Of a DNA stretch of 64,000 nucleotides, positions 54,725-64,000 are shown in pieces (the first letter of the stretch is position 1; every line of letters begins with the position of its first letter). The notes beneath the pieces were generated by a model. That model saw nothing but the letters and a program-made list of their open reading frames with translations. It ran no database searches and was not told the DNA's origin. The stretch comes from Corinectria fuckeliana (Eukaryota; Ascomycota; Sordariomycetes; Hypocreales; Nectriaceae). A program made the position numbers and the translations under genes. The stretch lies in NCBI GenBank assembly GCA_019137255.1, contig WPDH01000114.1:124001-188000 (forward strand), in the 5' to 3' direction.

Positions 54725-57700
54725 TCAGGATACAACGCCCTGTGATTTCAGAATAGAACCCAACTCCTTCAGCTGGACCGGCTTGGTGAGGAACAGGTCC
54801 ATGCCGCTTCCCAGTGCCTCGCGCTGGGCATCCTCAGAGGCTAAGCCAGTGAGCGCCACGATGAACGCGGACTCGAGCCCGTTCTCTCGTTCAAAGGCTC
54901 TGATTTCCCGGCTGGCCGTAAAGCCATCCATGACGGGCATGGAGACGTCCAGGAAGATGAACCGGCACCCCTTGGGGTCTTGTTTGTACGCGTCGAGGGC
55001 CTCCTGGCCGTTTGTCGCCGTCCGATACACCTGCCCCATCTTTTTCAGATACATGGCAAGGATTTTCAGGTTGATTGGGTTGTCATCGACCAGAAGATAC
55101 TCCATGCTCCTGCCGCCGATTGCGGCTGGCCGTACGAGTGTCGGCCTCTTGGCCCACGACTCGCACTCGTCCGAGGTCGGGGGTGTGGTGTCTGAGATGT
55201 CCATCAACTCCGTGTCCAGTGAGGACGGTATGTACTGCTCGGATGATCTGCATGTTTCCATTGGTGACAGGTCGTGCGAAGAGTCCGTCATGTCACCGGT
55301 GAGCTCCATTGCTTCGTTATTTTCCCCTGTCGGCGACCAGCCTATCTGCAAATTCGCCCACCGCTGGAAAACTAGCAGCAGTATCTTGGCCAGCTTATGG
55401 GGTCCGATTCTAGTCATTTGTAAGTGGGAGAGATCTAGGTGATTGGCGAGAGGTACTTACGGCTGAGAGATGTACTCAATGAATTCGGACCGGTCGATGG
55501 CCTTGGACGACGTCGATTTCTGGAACGCTACAAGAGCGTTTGCACAAACAACGACCCCAGGGGGCTTGGTTAGTCTCTCGCTTTGGTTGCGTATGGACAT
55601 TGCGCTTTCTGTCATTAAAACGAGATCCGGGGTGACGAATTGACTTTGTGCCGCCGTAATGATTTCCAGGTGAAGCCAGTCGCGGCAAATTACTTGCATC
55701 AGAGCATTGCCGTCATGAACTGCAGTATCTGTGCCAAGCGCCTCGCCGTCGGAGTTGTGCTCGTCGAATCCCAGAAGACAGATGCGAAGCCCGCGGAGCT
55801 CTTCCACTTTGTGCGAAAGCTCGTCGTCCAGATTTGTAGGCGTCTCTCCAGACACGGGCAACGCTTGCACAAGCGGCAAGGTCACACTGACGGTTGTTCC
55901 AAATCCGATGCGACTATGGACGGACACATGCCCGTGTAGTTGAGAAGTCATTTTCTTGACGAGGCTCAGGCCAAGGCCTATACCTGGTGCTAGATGGTTT
56001 TCTTGCGAGAAGGGCTTGAAGATGTCGTTTTGAAGGAAGTCTTTGCTAATGCCTGACCCCGTATCGATGACCGTGATGGTCACTAGGCTCTTCTCGTCCC
56101 GAGACCTCTTCCGAGGTTGCTTTTGAGTGAGCAACACTTTGATGATACCTTTCTGAGTGTATTTCAACGCGTTTCCAAAGAGGTTCATGATGATTCGACG
56201 GATTGCTCCAGGCTGCGTGTGAAATGCCCAGTCACAAGCCGGATCAACCATAAGGAATATCGATACGTCACCGAAGGTCATTTGAAGTTCGCCTGATAGT
56301 AGTTTGACTGGACCCAATATATCCTCGGCCCGAGCCTTATCTAGTCGATGATTGGCAGTCACGTCGGGGTTGGTACCACGGGTGTGGCTCGAAAACTGCG
56401 AAATTGACATCTGCTGGAAGTTGAACCCCGCGAACACGCTCTCGACAACTTCCTCGGCAAGCCGATCAAGCCTGACGACAGATGACAGGCTCATCATCCC
56501 GGCCTCAATGGTCTTGGCCGTTCCATGGCGAAGTCCTCGGGCATCAAGTCCTCGCTGCTGTTGCTTTGAGGTCGCCATGAAGTGGTTGATCTTGGAAAAG
56601 TCGAGGAGATGGTCAAGAGTATCGCTCAGAGTGCGGCCACATGTTTCTAGCGTGTGCGCAAGGTCTCCTTGTACAACGCTCAGGGACGTATCGGCTAGTA
56701 GCTCGATGCCGAGGATAATGCCGTGGAGTGGAGAGCGCAGCTCGTGGGAGAGGGAGCTCAGGGCGTCTGATTTGGCCTTTTCGTCGAGTATGACATCGTG
56801 TCTTGCGCTTTCCGCCATAGCCAGGGCTCCAAAGGCCCTCAGGTAGCTCAGCTCTGTCTCGGTGAGGAAGACTCGAGTCGGTGTTTTGCTGTAGACGAAG
56901 CCGCCGGCAAACCATCTGTTCTTCCTCGGATCCCAGACGGGTACAAAGGCCACGCTCCGTGCTTCCGGAAATATCTTCAGAATGATTTGGCCTTCTTTCT
57001 GTCGCGCCCACGGGTTCCGACGCTGCTTCTTTCGAGGGATGTTCTGGTGTGCGTCACCAGCCAACGTCTCTCTCTCGCCACTTTCCAAATCGACTCGGTC
57101 CTCCTCGGATGAATCGCTGGATTGTAATTCGCCATTGGCACCAAAAACGAAGATTTTCCCTCTTGGGTACCGTCGTAGAAGCGTGGACAGGAACTTTTCT
57201 GCCACGTCCATGTGAAGGGCTAGACTCGTTTCTCCATCAACGCTGGACTTGTCCGACGTGGAGAAACCAAGTACTCGACACAATGACCATTCCAGTCGAC
57301 TAGAGGAATCCTTGCCTTCGTCACTGCTACTACTGCTACCACTGTTTTTGCCACTATAGGCGGAAAGGTACGAGCTCGCAGGCCCTTGGATAGCTGGGCT
57401 GGTTGGACTGCTCAGCCCGCCAAAGGACCCCAACGCAGCGTCAAGGAAAAGGCAGCCCTCAACCTCGATAGATTCTCTGATCAGGTTGGCGGCTCTTGAG
57501 AAAATGAAGTCTACCGCGTTTTGGCGAGTTGATTCAGGTCCTGCTGGTTCCCGGGAGGCTGTCACGGTGTAACCGCCGGCTGAATGCGACGAAGCATGGG
57601 GGTCTGCCGGTTCTGACTTGACTGGGTGTGGTGTCTCGCTGTGAACCTGTTCGTCTAGTGATACACTTGGTCGAAAGTGAGGTGCTGTTGGGCCATACCG

Positions 57701-58682
57701 AGAAGACGTGTGATGTGACAGCAGATCTTGTTGATCCTGGCGATCCTGCTGCTTGACGTTTAAAGCTCCCTCGCGCCCTTTGTTGTCCTTGAAAGCAGCG
57801 GCATGAGGACCAAGCCTCCACCCCGACATGGTGGCTTTCTCTTCGATGAAAGATCCGATTCCTCTGTTCATACGCTCGCTGCGCCTGTGGGCGGCCCTTG
57901 CCTTGTTGCCTTCGAGATGGCGCATGATGGCCCTGGAGATGTTTTGTAGGATTTGAGTGTGCTGGGGGCTCCAGTCGACCGGCTCCGAGTGAAACACGCA
58001 GTAGACGCCGATGTTGATTCCCCTGACTGTTCGGATAGGAACAGCGGCATAGAAGCGGGATGAGCCGTCGGCTCGGCAATAGGGCTTGTCGGTAGTTCTA
58101 GGGTCGGCGGTGAGGTCGCGGACTATGGTGATGGGAAGTTCGGCCGGGTCCTTGTTGGTGTCATCCTGGGATGGCCTCGGTTCGTAGAGTGTATATTCGC
58201 AAACACCATGGCTCCGGGGAATAGCGGTGCCGCAATACATCAGGTCCTCGCTGCGAGCATCATGGCGGAGATTGGCCACGAGAGGCAACGTGGGTGTCGC
58301 CTCGGCGATGATATACTGGTAGGTCTCATCGAAGAGGGAGATAAGCGATCGCGTGGTGCCGGTCTGGCAGTTGCCGAGCTGGGCAAAGGCCGTGAGGGCG
58401 GTGTCTTCGGCAGTGACCAGCTTGTCAGTTGGAAGTAGGCAGCCATGGTGGTTCAATATGATGGACGACAAGAGAGACGTCGAGTACCTGCAAGAGGGCG
58501 CGACAGGCAATTAGTCGCCTAGACGGGAACGAGGGGTTATATTTGCATTGGGGGTTGATCTGGGACATGGGCATGGTGCGCGGAGCAGGACAAAACGGCC
58601 GGAATCACCAGACGAACCTGTAAGTCTCACGCTCGCGAGCCGACTCGGTCACGGACCGGAAGGGCGCTCCTCGATCGATCAT
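54725..58682 (-). CDS. Hybrid sensor histidine kinase with GAF-like sensor and receiver
   Basis: Three exons (58682-58618, 58487-55461, 55409-54725) give 1,258 residues. The short first exon MIDRGAPFRSVTESARERET is recognised because RERETYR followed by a TSLLSS-like block opens many fungal hybrid kinases. Residues about 60-220 form a GAF-like domain (VCEYTLYEP, FYAAVPIRTVRGINIGVYCV). The HisKA H-box is SLSHELRSPLHGIILG with the phosphorylated His near 602. The ATPase has N box FGNALKYTQKG, DTGSGIS and GLGLSLVKKM. The receiver has YLLVDDNP, the acceptor Asp in FLDVSMPVMDG near 1186 and the Lys in FLTKP. All catalytic residues are present. It likely feeds the Ypd1-Ssk1/Skn7 phosphorelay; the signal is unknown. 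Confidence 0.87.
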
Positions 58683-58684
58683 TG

Positions 58685-58736
58685 CGGGTGCGGGTGCGGG
58701 TGCGGGTGCGGGTGCGGAGGCGGAGGCGGAGGCGGA
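58685..58736. repeat. GGGTGC/GGAGGC hexanucleotide microsatellite
   Basis: About five copies of GGGTGC followed by three of GGAGGC lie directly upstream of the histidine kinase start codon. On the minus strand they keep the kinase frame open as Ala-Pro and Ala-Ser repeats. Confidence 0.88.
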
Positions 58737-61700
58737 CCTCAAGACCGCGATGGTGTGGCGGGTGCTCAATGAGTCGATCAGCCAACGCCAGGAGCCCGGT
58801 CTAAGTAGTGCAGGATGAGGCCAGTGAGGACTGAGGCCGCGAGCTTTGCACCGGTGCAAGTTGCAAATTGCAAGTTGCTTGCAGGTCGCAGGTTGTAATG
58901 CAAGTTGAAGCCCAGTTCGCCGCGGATCCAAGGGTTCACTGTTGAAAATGCTAGTGGTCCACAGCGTACAGAGCCCCGGAGCACTAGGATGCGAGAGGCC
59001 ATGGGAACAAGGAACTGCGCAGAAGAAACCTGATCCGCAGATTTGGGAAGTGGGGCAGAAAGGGTCTTTGGAGAGCCTAGACTCTCTACTTAGATACGTA
59101 TTGTAGTACGGGAAGGAGGGGTCCTGTTTAAATGCCCGCTGCCTCCGGGAAGCGGGATGCCTCTCGGACCTTGAGCAACTCTTCCCGTACCTCCGTCGCA
59201 TTATATTCGATAATGGTTGAATGAGACGGGAATCGAAAGCCTCATCAACCATCCTTGTAGGAATAATATAAAACCAACAGTGCTGTATTTCAACCACTGT
59301 ACGAAGTACGTAGCTATGGCCATCTGCACGATCGCCACCAGCATCTTCTTGGTGTTTCCACTAGCACGCCGCCCGGAGAAGTGACTAGCCCCTTCGCGTT
59401 AGCCTACGGCCTTCAGGGCAGGACTGGTCGCTCATAGGGACCAATTGTGAGCCTATCTCACACGCACATCTGAACCTGTACCTAACCCTTTATCGTTTAT
59501 TATCCCGGGACGGATCGCGTCCCACCCAGGAACTCCCCCGAACCTAACTCGCCCTGTACTACGTAGTAGGCCGAGTTTCAACTGACATGTTTCCTCTCAT
59601 GTTCGGGTGCTAGGATTCTCTCCAACCACCTAGTCTAGGTACGACTATTTAACAGTACCATGCCAGTAAAAATGCCACATCACCCGCTTCTTGTGAACTT
59701 TCTCGTTTCGCTTTACGATACCCTAGAACAGGAATTTTCATATCTTCCATAGGAGACACTTCATGCAAACACCACATACAGTTTATGCAAAGGAGCACGT
59801 AGAAAACAGTCAGGTCTCAGGGCTATTATTAAAGACTTGAAGGCCAGCTGATAAGGATCGGAAATATTTGATCGAGATGCTCTCTATCATGTTTGAGTCT
59901 CCTCGTGCTTCCTCTCAGTACGAGGCAATTATGAACATGATGCCCAAGAGAACCTCAGCAATTGCCATACTGCGCTACGTATCTAATGAGCGGCTGAACA
60001 ATGGGGCTCGTTTCAAGAATACTGGGGAGGCATGTGAAGGAAGATAGTACATCCTGGTCTGCTCGCTAATCAGTTGTGGCATGTTAATGGTAATTCCACT
60101 TAAGCGGGGTTCCTTATTAATTATGTGATTATGACGTTTTTTTCGCGTCTTCCAATTCTGGATGACAGAGTCGTATTGTCCCACCCGTAATTGCCGAACA
60201 AATTCCTGGTCGGTAAGCCCGGAGAAAATCCCCAGAAGACGCGCATTTCGATCTAGCGACTGCAGCTACTAGGGTATACGGTCCGCTGGTTAAAAGGAGC
60301 CTGGCCCTTGAAAGCTTCTCTCTCCAATAGACATTGACCCAAGGCGCTATGTCTAGAGAATCAAATTATTAGTCCTGTACGCTATGCTCTTTTTATAAGC
60401 CCTGCACTGGCATCATCACTCTTTGCTTGCCGTACGGCTGATGTCCACTGTTTTATGTAACATTTGGCTTAATACCACTTCAGATTCAGGACACGACACC
60501 TTCAAGCTCGTAACCTGAAGCACCGCAATCCAGATATCTTTCGACCAGCAATGACTCAATACCACGACCTGTCAATCCTCCTTACCTCTATTTTATCTCG
60601 GTCCCTATTTCTCGCTTCCTTTCATCGTGGCGGCTGGCTCCAAGATGTCGTTTTAAAGAGCGCTTGACGCTGCTTGGATGGAGATTCCGAAGTATGATTA
60701 CATATTTAACGTACCGAAGTTACTATTCTGAATGAACTTGTCACATCCACCCTGCTATGGCCGTTTTGGGGGAGTCGTGCTATTCAGGCTCACAACCCAT
60801 TCTTGCTATTGGATGCCATTCGCTTTAACACAGTCCAAATGTCCCATTGCCCTACTCCCTAATGCCCTGATGCCCTAACTGCTCTGCCTGTAATGGTAGC
60901 GAGACTTTGTCGAAGAAGAGACGATAAGACTAAAAGTCGACACAGGTACATAATATACATTCCGAATAGCACGACTCTTTTTGAGGGTGGCAGATCACTT
61001 GACAAATCCCTGTTCCGGAAAGAGTTCCTCTGCGGGAGGGCCCGCGCACATGACTTTAACTCTGCACAACCCTTCTTGCAAAAGACCGGCTCGGCCTGCC
61101 AGTCGCTCCATAAAGAACTCCACAAACTCGAAGCCAACAACTCAGACCACATCAGAGACTGGGAGGATTTAGGACTGACTTCGGCGGGTGCTGCACACAC
61201 TCTGTGGTTACCCTGCCCTGCCCTGACATCGGGTGTGCCTCGCCTTCTCTAGTAAGATTCTCTGATACCTATGCAGCAACGCTTGTACCAGATCATCTAG
61301 CATGTTACTTGGAGGTTTCCCGGTGACATTCGCAATCGACATATCATCGCCGGGGAGAGATGTCCAACTTTCATGCCTCCCATGGGCAGCTTGGCTGTAG
61401 AGGGATGATAGCTCGGCTTTCCCTAGCTGCCTGACCGTTGAAGAGATCACTCCTATACTAGTCACGGCAAATGCAAGCTCATTAAAGGCACTGCGTTCCT
61501 TATCAGCTACTAGGACCACGAAAATGTCCGGGGTTTTGCTGTCCCACGAAGTCACTTAGGCTCAAAGCCGGGTTCTTCGTTCCCGAGAGTTGATGTCTCA
61601 ACAGCTGCGTAACTAAGAAGACCAGGTAAGACATCACGGCCTTGCCTCCAGTTTCAGATAGCTCACGTTAACATGTTCCTTGCTAAGATTGCGCTGACTG

Positions 61701-62459
61701 ACAAGGCTTTCCGGGATAGGATTCAGCAAAGCTCTCATATATCCACGCGCGTCGAGTGGACGAAGAGTCTAGAGAGTTTCGATATGCGTGGCGAATCATG
61801 ACAGGTCGCTTCTCATAGTTGTGGCGAGTATTGTAATGAAGACATTCGGCGCACCAGTAACGCGAGTCTTAGGAAAGCCTCCAATTATCACCTGAAGTGC
61901 GTTCCGTTGTAGAGAAGTCTAAGAATCTTGCTTGATGACGAGATCCTGGCAGTAATTGCCGGCAGGCCTTGACACGGCCGCTTGGAAATAGCAAAGCTCA
62001 AGACTTTAGCTGACAATAGCACCGATGATGGCCCAGTCCCTTTGGGAATCCAAAGTCTCGACCAATTTATACAATGTCAAGATCGAGAACCTCCACAAAG
62101 ATGGCATGTTCCTTACATGAGGAACCCAAGGGTCGCCACGTTCGGTGACGATGAGCACTCCAACTTATAGGCCCCCAGCATGAAGGTGCATACTTCTTCT
62201 GAGCTAGTCGCTCTCAATGAGAACGGGTTGCCCTCCTACCCGATAGGCGTTACACTCGACTGGATCGTCATCACCGGCCGGCACGGCAGTCTGTAATGGA
62301 AGTGGCCAAAATCCGATGGAAGCAACAGCATATTGGTGAACAACGGGTATCGGAATTTCACGAATTGATCTAGTACGAAGTCAAACAGTTCCATCACCAA
62401 ACCACCAACGCCGTGCAAATGCAAGCAACCGTGTAGGTTGCAGTGATCATGTCGCGGTT
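58737..62459. other. Gene-poor region, about 3.7 kb
   Basis: The kinase promoter occupies the left part. 59300-61000 is AT-rich with no long frames. Short frames at 60893-61252 (+), 61208-61555 (-) and 61982-62170 (+) overlap or oppose each other and do not match families I know. No tRNA, 5S rRNA or mobile element was recognised. Confidence 0.5.
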
Positions 62460-63355
62460 CTAAAATGCAATTCGTCGCTTTCGTCCCGTATACTTAGAGG
62501 TGGATTTGACAACCTTGCCTTTCCTCTCCATTTGCTCCTTCTTTTTCACGATCCAGGCCTTGCTGCCCTTGTGTATCGTGGTGTTGTTGCTCTTGATTTG
62601 CTTCCTAGCATCCATAACATTGACATCGTCCATGCCCTCGACCACGCCTGTGATGTCGCCACCCTTATTCTCAATAGAGCCACCTCCGACAGTCAGAACG
62701 AGGTAAAGCTTGACGTTCTTCGTGCCGGGGTCATCCTCGAGGAGACCGGCGCCGAAGCCTGCCTTCACCGCGGCCTGGGTGATCATGTGCCGTTGCTGGT
62801 CGTTTTTGGGGTAGAACTGGCAGACGGCTCGTCCACCTCGCTTCAGCGACGCGTACAGGCCATTGAAGAACCGAGTGAGTCGTCCAGCGGGGGAAGTATC
62901 GCTCGTTTCCGCGCTGCAGAGCCATTGAATGGCGGAGATGCTAATGGCAGCGTCGAACGCGCCGGCACGGAACGGAACGCCTTGGCCAATGTCGGCTAGC
63001 ATGAGGTCACCCTCGACGTCTCTCTGCAAGGCAATATCAAGCATTGAAGGTGACACGTCCATGCCGATCCAGGTGTGAGGGCCGCCTTCTTCCGGGTCGA
63101 GTGACGAGAGGATCTCGCCAGACAGACCGCTTCCGCAGCCCACGTCGAGGATGAGAGACGGCGTCTTGAGGTCGAGGAGCTCCAGGGCTCGCCTGGTCAT
63201 TGAGGCCTGGATATTCTGGATTCGGGAACTCGTCGTGTACTTTCGGGCTTCGATATCGTCATAGTGAACGTCGGCCGCGCTGCATGGGTGTGAGCTAGAG
63301 GGGCATTTTGGTGGGGGGATTAAGTCGCATACAGGGTGTCCTCGGGGCGAGACAT
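62460..63355 (-). CDS. BUD23: 18S rRNA (guanine-N7)-methyltransferase BUD23
   Basis: Two exons (63355-63333 and 63279-62460) give 280 residues. The 23-nt first exon encodes MSRPEDT; reading the frame without the intron would give a false 369-residue N-terminus. YYDDIEARKYTTSSRIQNIQ and the SAM-binding ILDVGCGSGLSGEIL are characteristic, followed by ADIGQGVPFRAGAFDAAISI and QWLCSAE. A basic C-terminal tail (VKKKEQMERKGK.. GRKRRIAF) is the nuclear/rRNA-binding WBS_methylT tail. Family knowledge: with Trm112 it methylates N7 of G1575 (yeast numbering) of 18S rRNA and is needed for 40S export. It is divergent from SVP26. Confidence 0.94.
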
Positions 63356-63766
63356 GGTGACGGTTCCTTAGAGGAAAATTCGTGGGTAAATTCTGGTCTT
63401 TGCGTATGGTCTGCAATCGCCGGAATCTCAGTAGAACCCCGATATACACGTTATCGTCGTCCTTCGTCGTCAGTTTTGGTTCTTCAGGCAGGGATTCCGA
63501 CTTTTTCGTGAAGCGGAGTGTGTCCCTGTTATCGATAAGATCTAGACATCGGGACATCCACTGGGCCATGGAACGGAATAAGCCAAGTCCGGATTGAAAT
63601 TAGAGCGCAAACGAACGGCAAGCGCGGGTCCATCCCTGAACGTGTCCTTTGCTCGCAGAAATATCAGTCAGCTTTGTCCTTCTCCCCTTGCATCAACCTC
63701 CCTCGCAATGTGAAGAGCTATCTCCCACAGCGTTTGCGATCCTTTGCAACTGCAACAACTTCAACT
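63356..63766. promoter_or_regulatory. Divergent BUD23/SVP26 promoter
   Basis: The 411 bases separate the two start codons. The right side is CT/CA-rich, as in a fungal leader. Confidence 0.55.
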
Positions 63767-64000
63767 ATGTGGATTCTTCCTCTTGTCGGCTACGCTGGCG
63801 CTGTCATTGGCTTCTGCTTCCTGACACTAGCCATTGCCTCTGGTCTTTACTATCTGTCGGAGCTTGTCGAGGAGCACAGCGTTATCGCCAAGCGATTCCT
63901 GGCGCGCCTGATCTATGCCATCATCGCCATTCAGGCCGCACTTTGGATCGTCGATGGGTTTCCCTTCTGGGCTACGCTATTGGGCGTTGCCTCGCATGTC
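63767..64000 (+). CDS. SVP26: SVP26/TEX261 family Golgi membrane protein, 5' end (partial)
   Basis: The frame is open from an ATG at 63767 to the end of the window, 78 codons: MWILPLVGYAGAVIGFCFLT, then SGLYYLSELVEEHSVIAKRF and WIVDGFPFWATLLGVASHV. The hydrophobic first segment and the YYLSELVEEH motif identify the Svp26/Tex261 family. Family knowledge: Svp26 is a four-span adaptor that loads Golgi mannosyltransferases into COPII vesicles. The first two membrane segments are inside the window. The rest, including any intron, lies to the right. Confidence 0.88.
   Translation, partial: MWILPLVGYAGAVIGFCFLTLAIASGLYYLSELVEEHSVIAKRFLARLIYAIIAIQAALWIVDGFPFWATLLGVASHV

Noticed and set aside
58605..59297. 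230-codon frame upstream of the histidine kinase
   Set aside because: Only its last 22 codons (58682-58618) fit as kinase exon 1. The rest is compositionally noisy and includes the microsatellite.
61208..61555. 115-codon minus-strand frame
   Set aside because: Opens with GTG, overlaps another frame on the opposite strand and matches no family I know.
61982..62170. 62-codon plus-strand frame with an NB-ARC-linker-like phrase
   Set aside because: Opens with TTG, short and isolated; kept only as a note in the findings.
62460..63569. 369-residue reading of BUD23 without an intron
   Set aside because: The normal N-terminus appears only after splicing 63332-63280 and starting at 63355.

Overview
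This window is nuclear DNA of a filamentous ascomycete. The genes carry short introns of about 45-130 nt with GT..AG ends, the families are fungal (Zn2Cys6 activators, Tps3-type trehalose subunit, hybrid histidine kinase, quinate cluster), and a copia-type retroelement carries mutations typical of repeat-induced point mutation (RIP). The protein content suggests Sordariomycetes, perhaps Hypocreales; the order is an inference from remembered family resemblance, not a search result.

Layout. 0-4.3 kb: the 5' end of a branched-chain aminotransferase gene and a three-exon gene for a TPS3-like trehalose synthase subunit. 4.3-9.4 kb: about 5 kb with no gene I can support. 9.4-15.5 kb: RSA4/Notchless (ribosome assembly), a FAR1-type DNA-binding protein, and MSH4 (meiotic MutS homologue). 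15.6-29.8 kb: a contiguous quinate utilisation (qut/qa) cluster of seven genes: qutG, qutE, qutC, qutB, qutD, qutA and qutR. 30-41.5 kb: a degenerate stretch, a small charged ORF with a 5' leader intron, an APH-like kinase, a dynamin-family GTPase, an FAD aromatic hydroxylase and an unrecognised ORF. 41.7-48.1 kb: a 6.4-kb Ty1/copia element with 168-bp LTRs and a 5-bp target duplication. 48.3-52.6 kb: a Zn2Cys6 regulator and, convergent to it, a C2H2 zinc-finger protein that has to be assembled from three exons. 54.7-58.7 kb: a hybrid histidine kinase. 62.5-64 kb: BUD23 and the start of SVP26, divergent.

How the genes fit together. The qut cluster encodes uptake of quinate (QutD), its oxidation to 3-dehydroquinate (QutB), dehydration to 3-dehydroshikimate (QutE) and conversion to protocatechuate (QutC). 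QutA is the activator and QutR the repressor; both are related by descent to parts of the AROM polypeptide. QutG/QutE and QutC/QutB are divergent pairs, as are QutA/QutR. Near-matches to the QA-1F/QutA palindrome lie in three of the cluster promoters, and two overlapping short upstream ORFs precede qutR.

The most unusual object is the copia element. Its gag-pol remains in one frame for about 1,680 codons and is broken, as far as I read it, only by base substitutions. Most stops look like TGG-to-TAG changes on one strand, and the five LTR differences have the same polarity. It sits in what was a roughly 290-bp divergent promoter between two genes.
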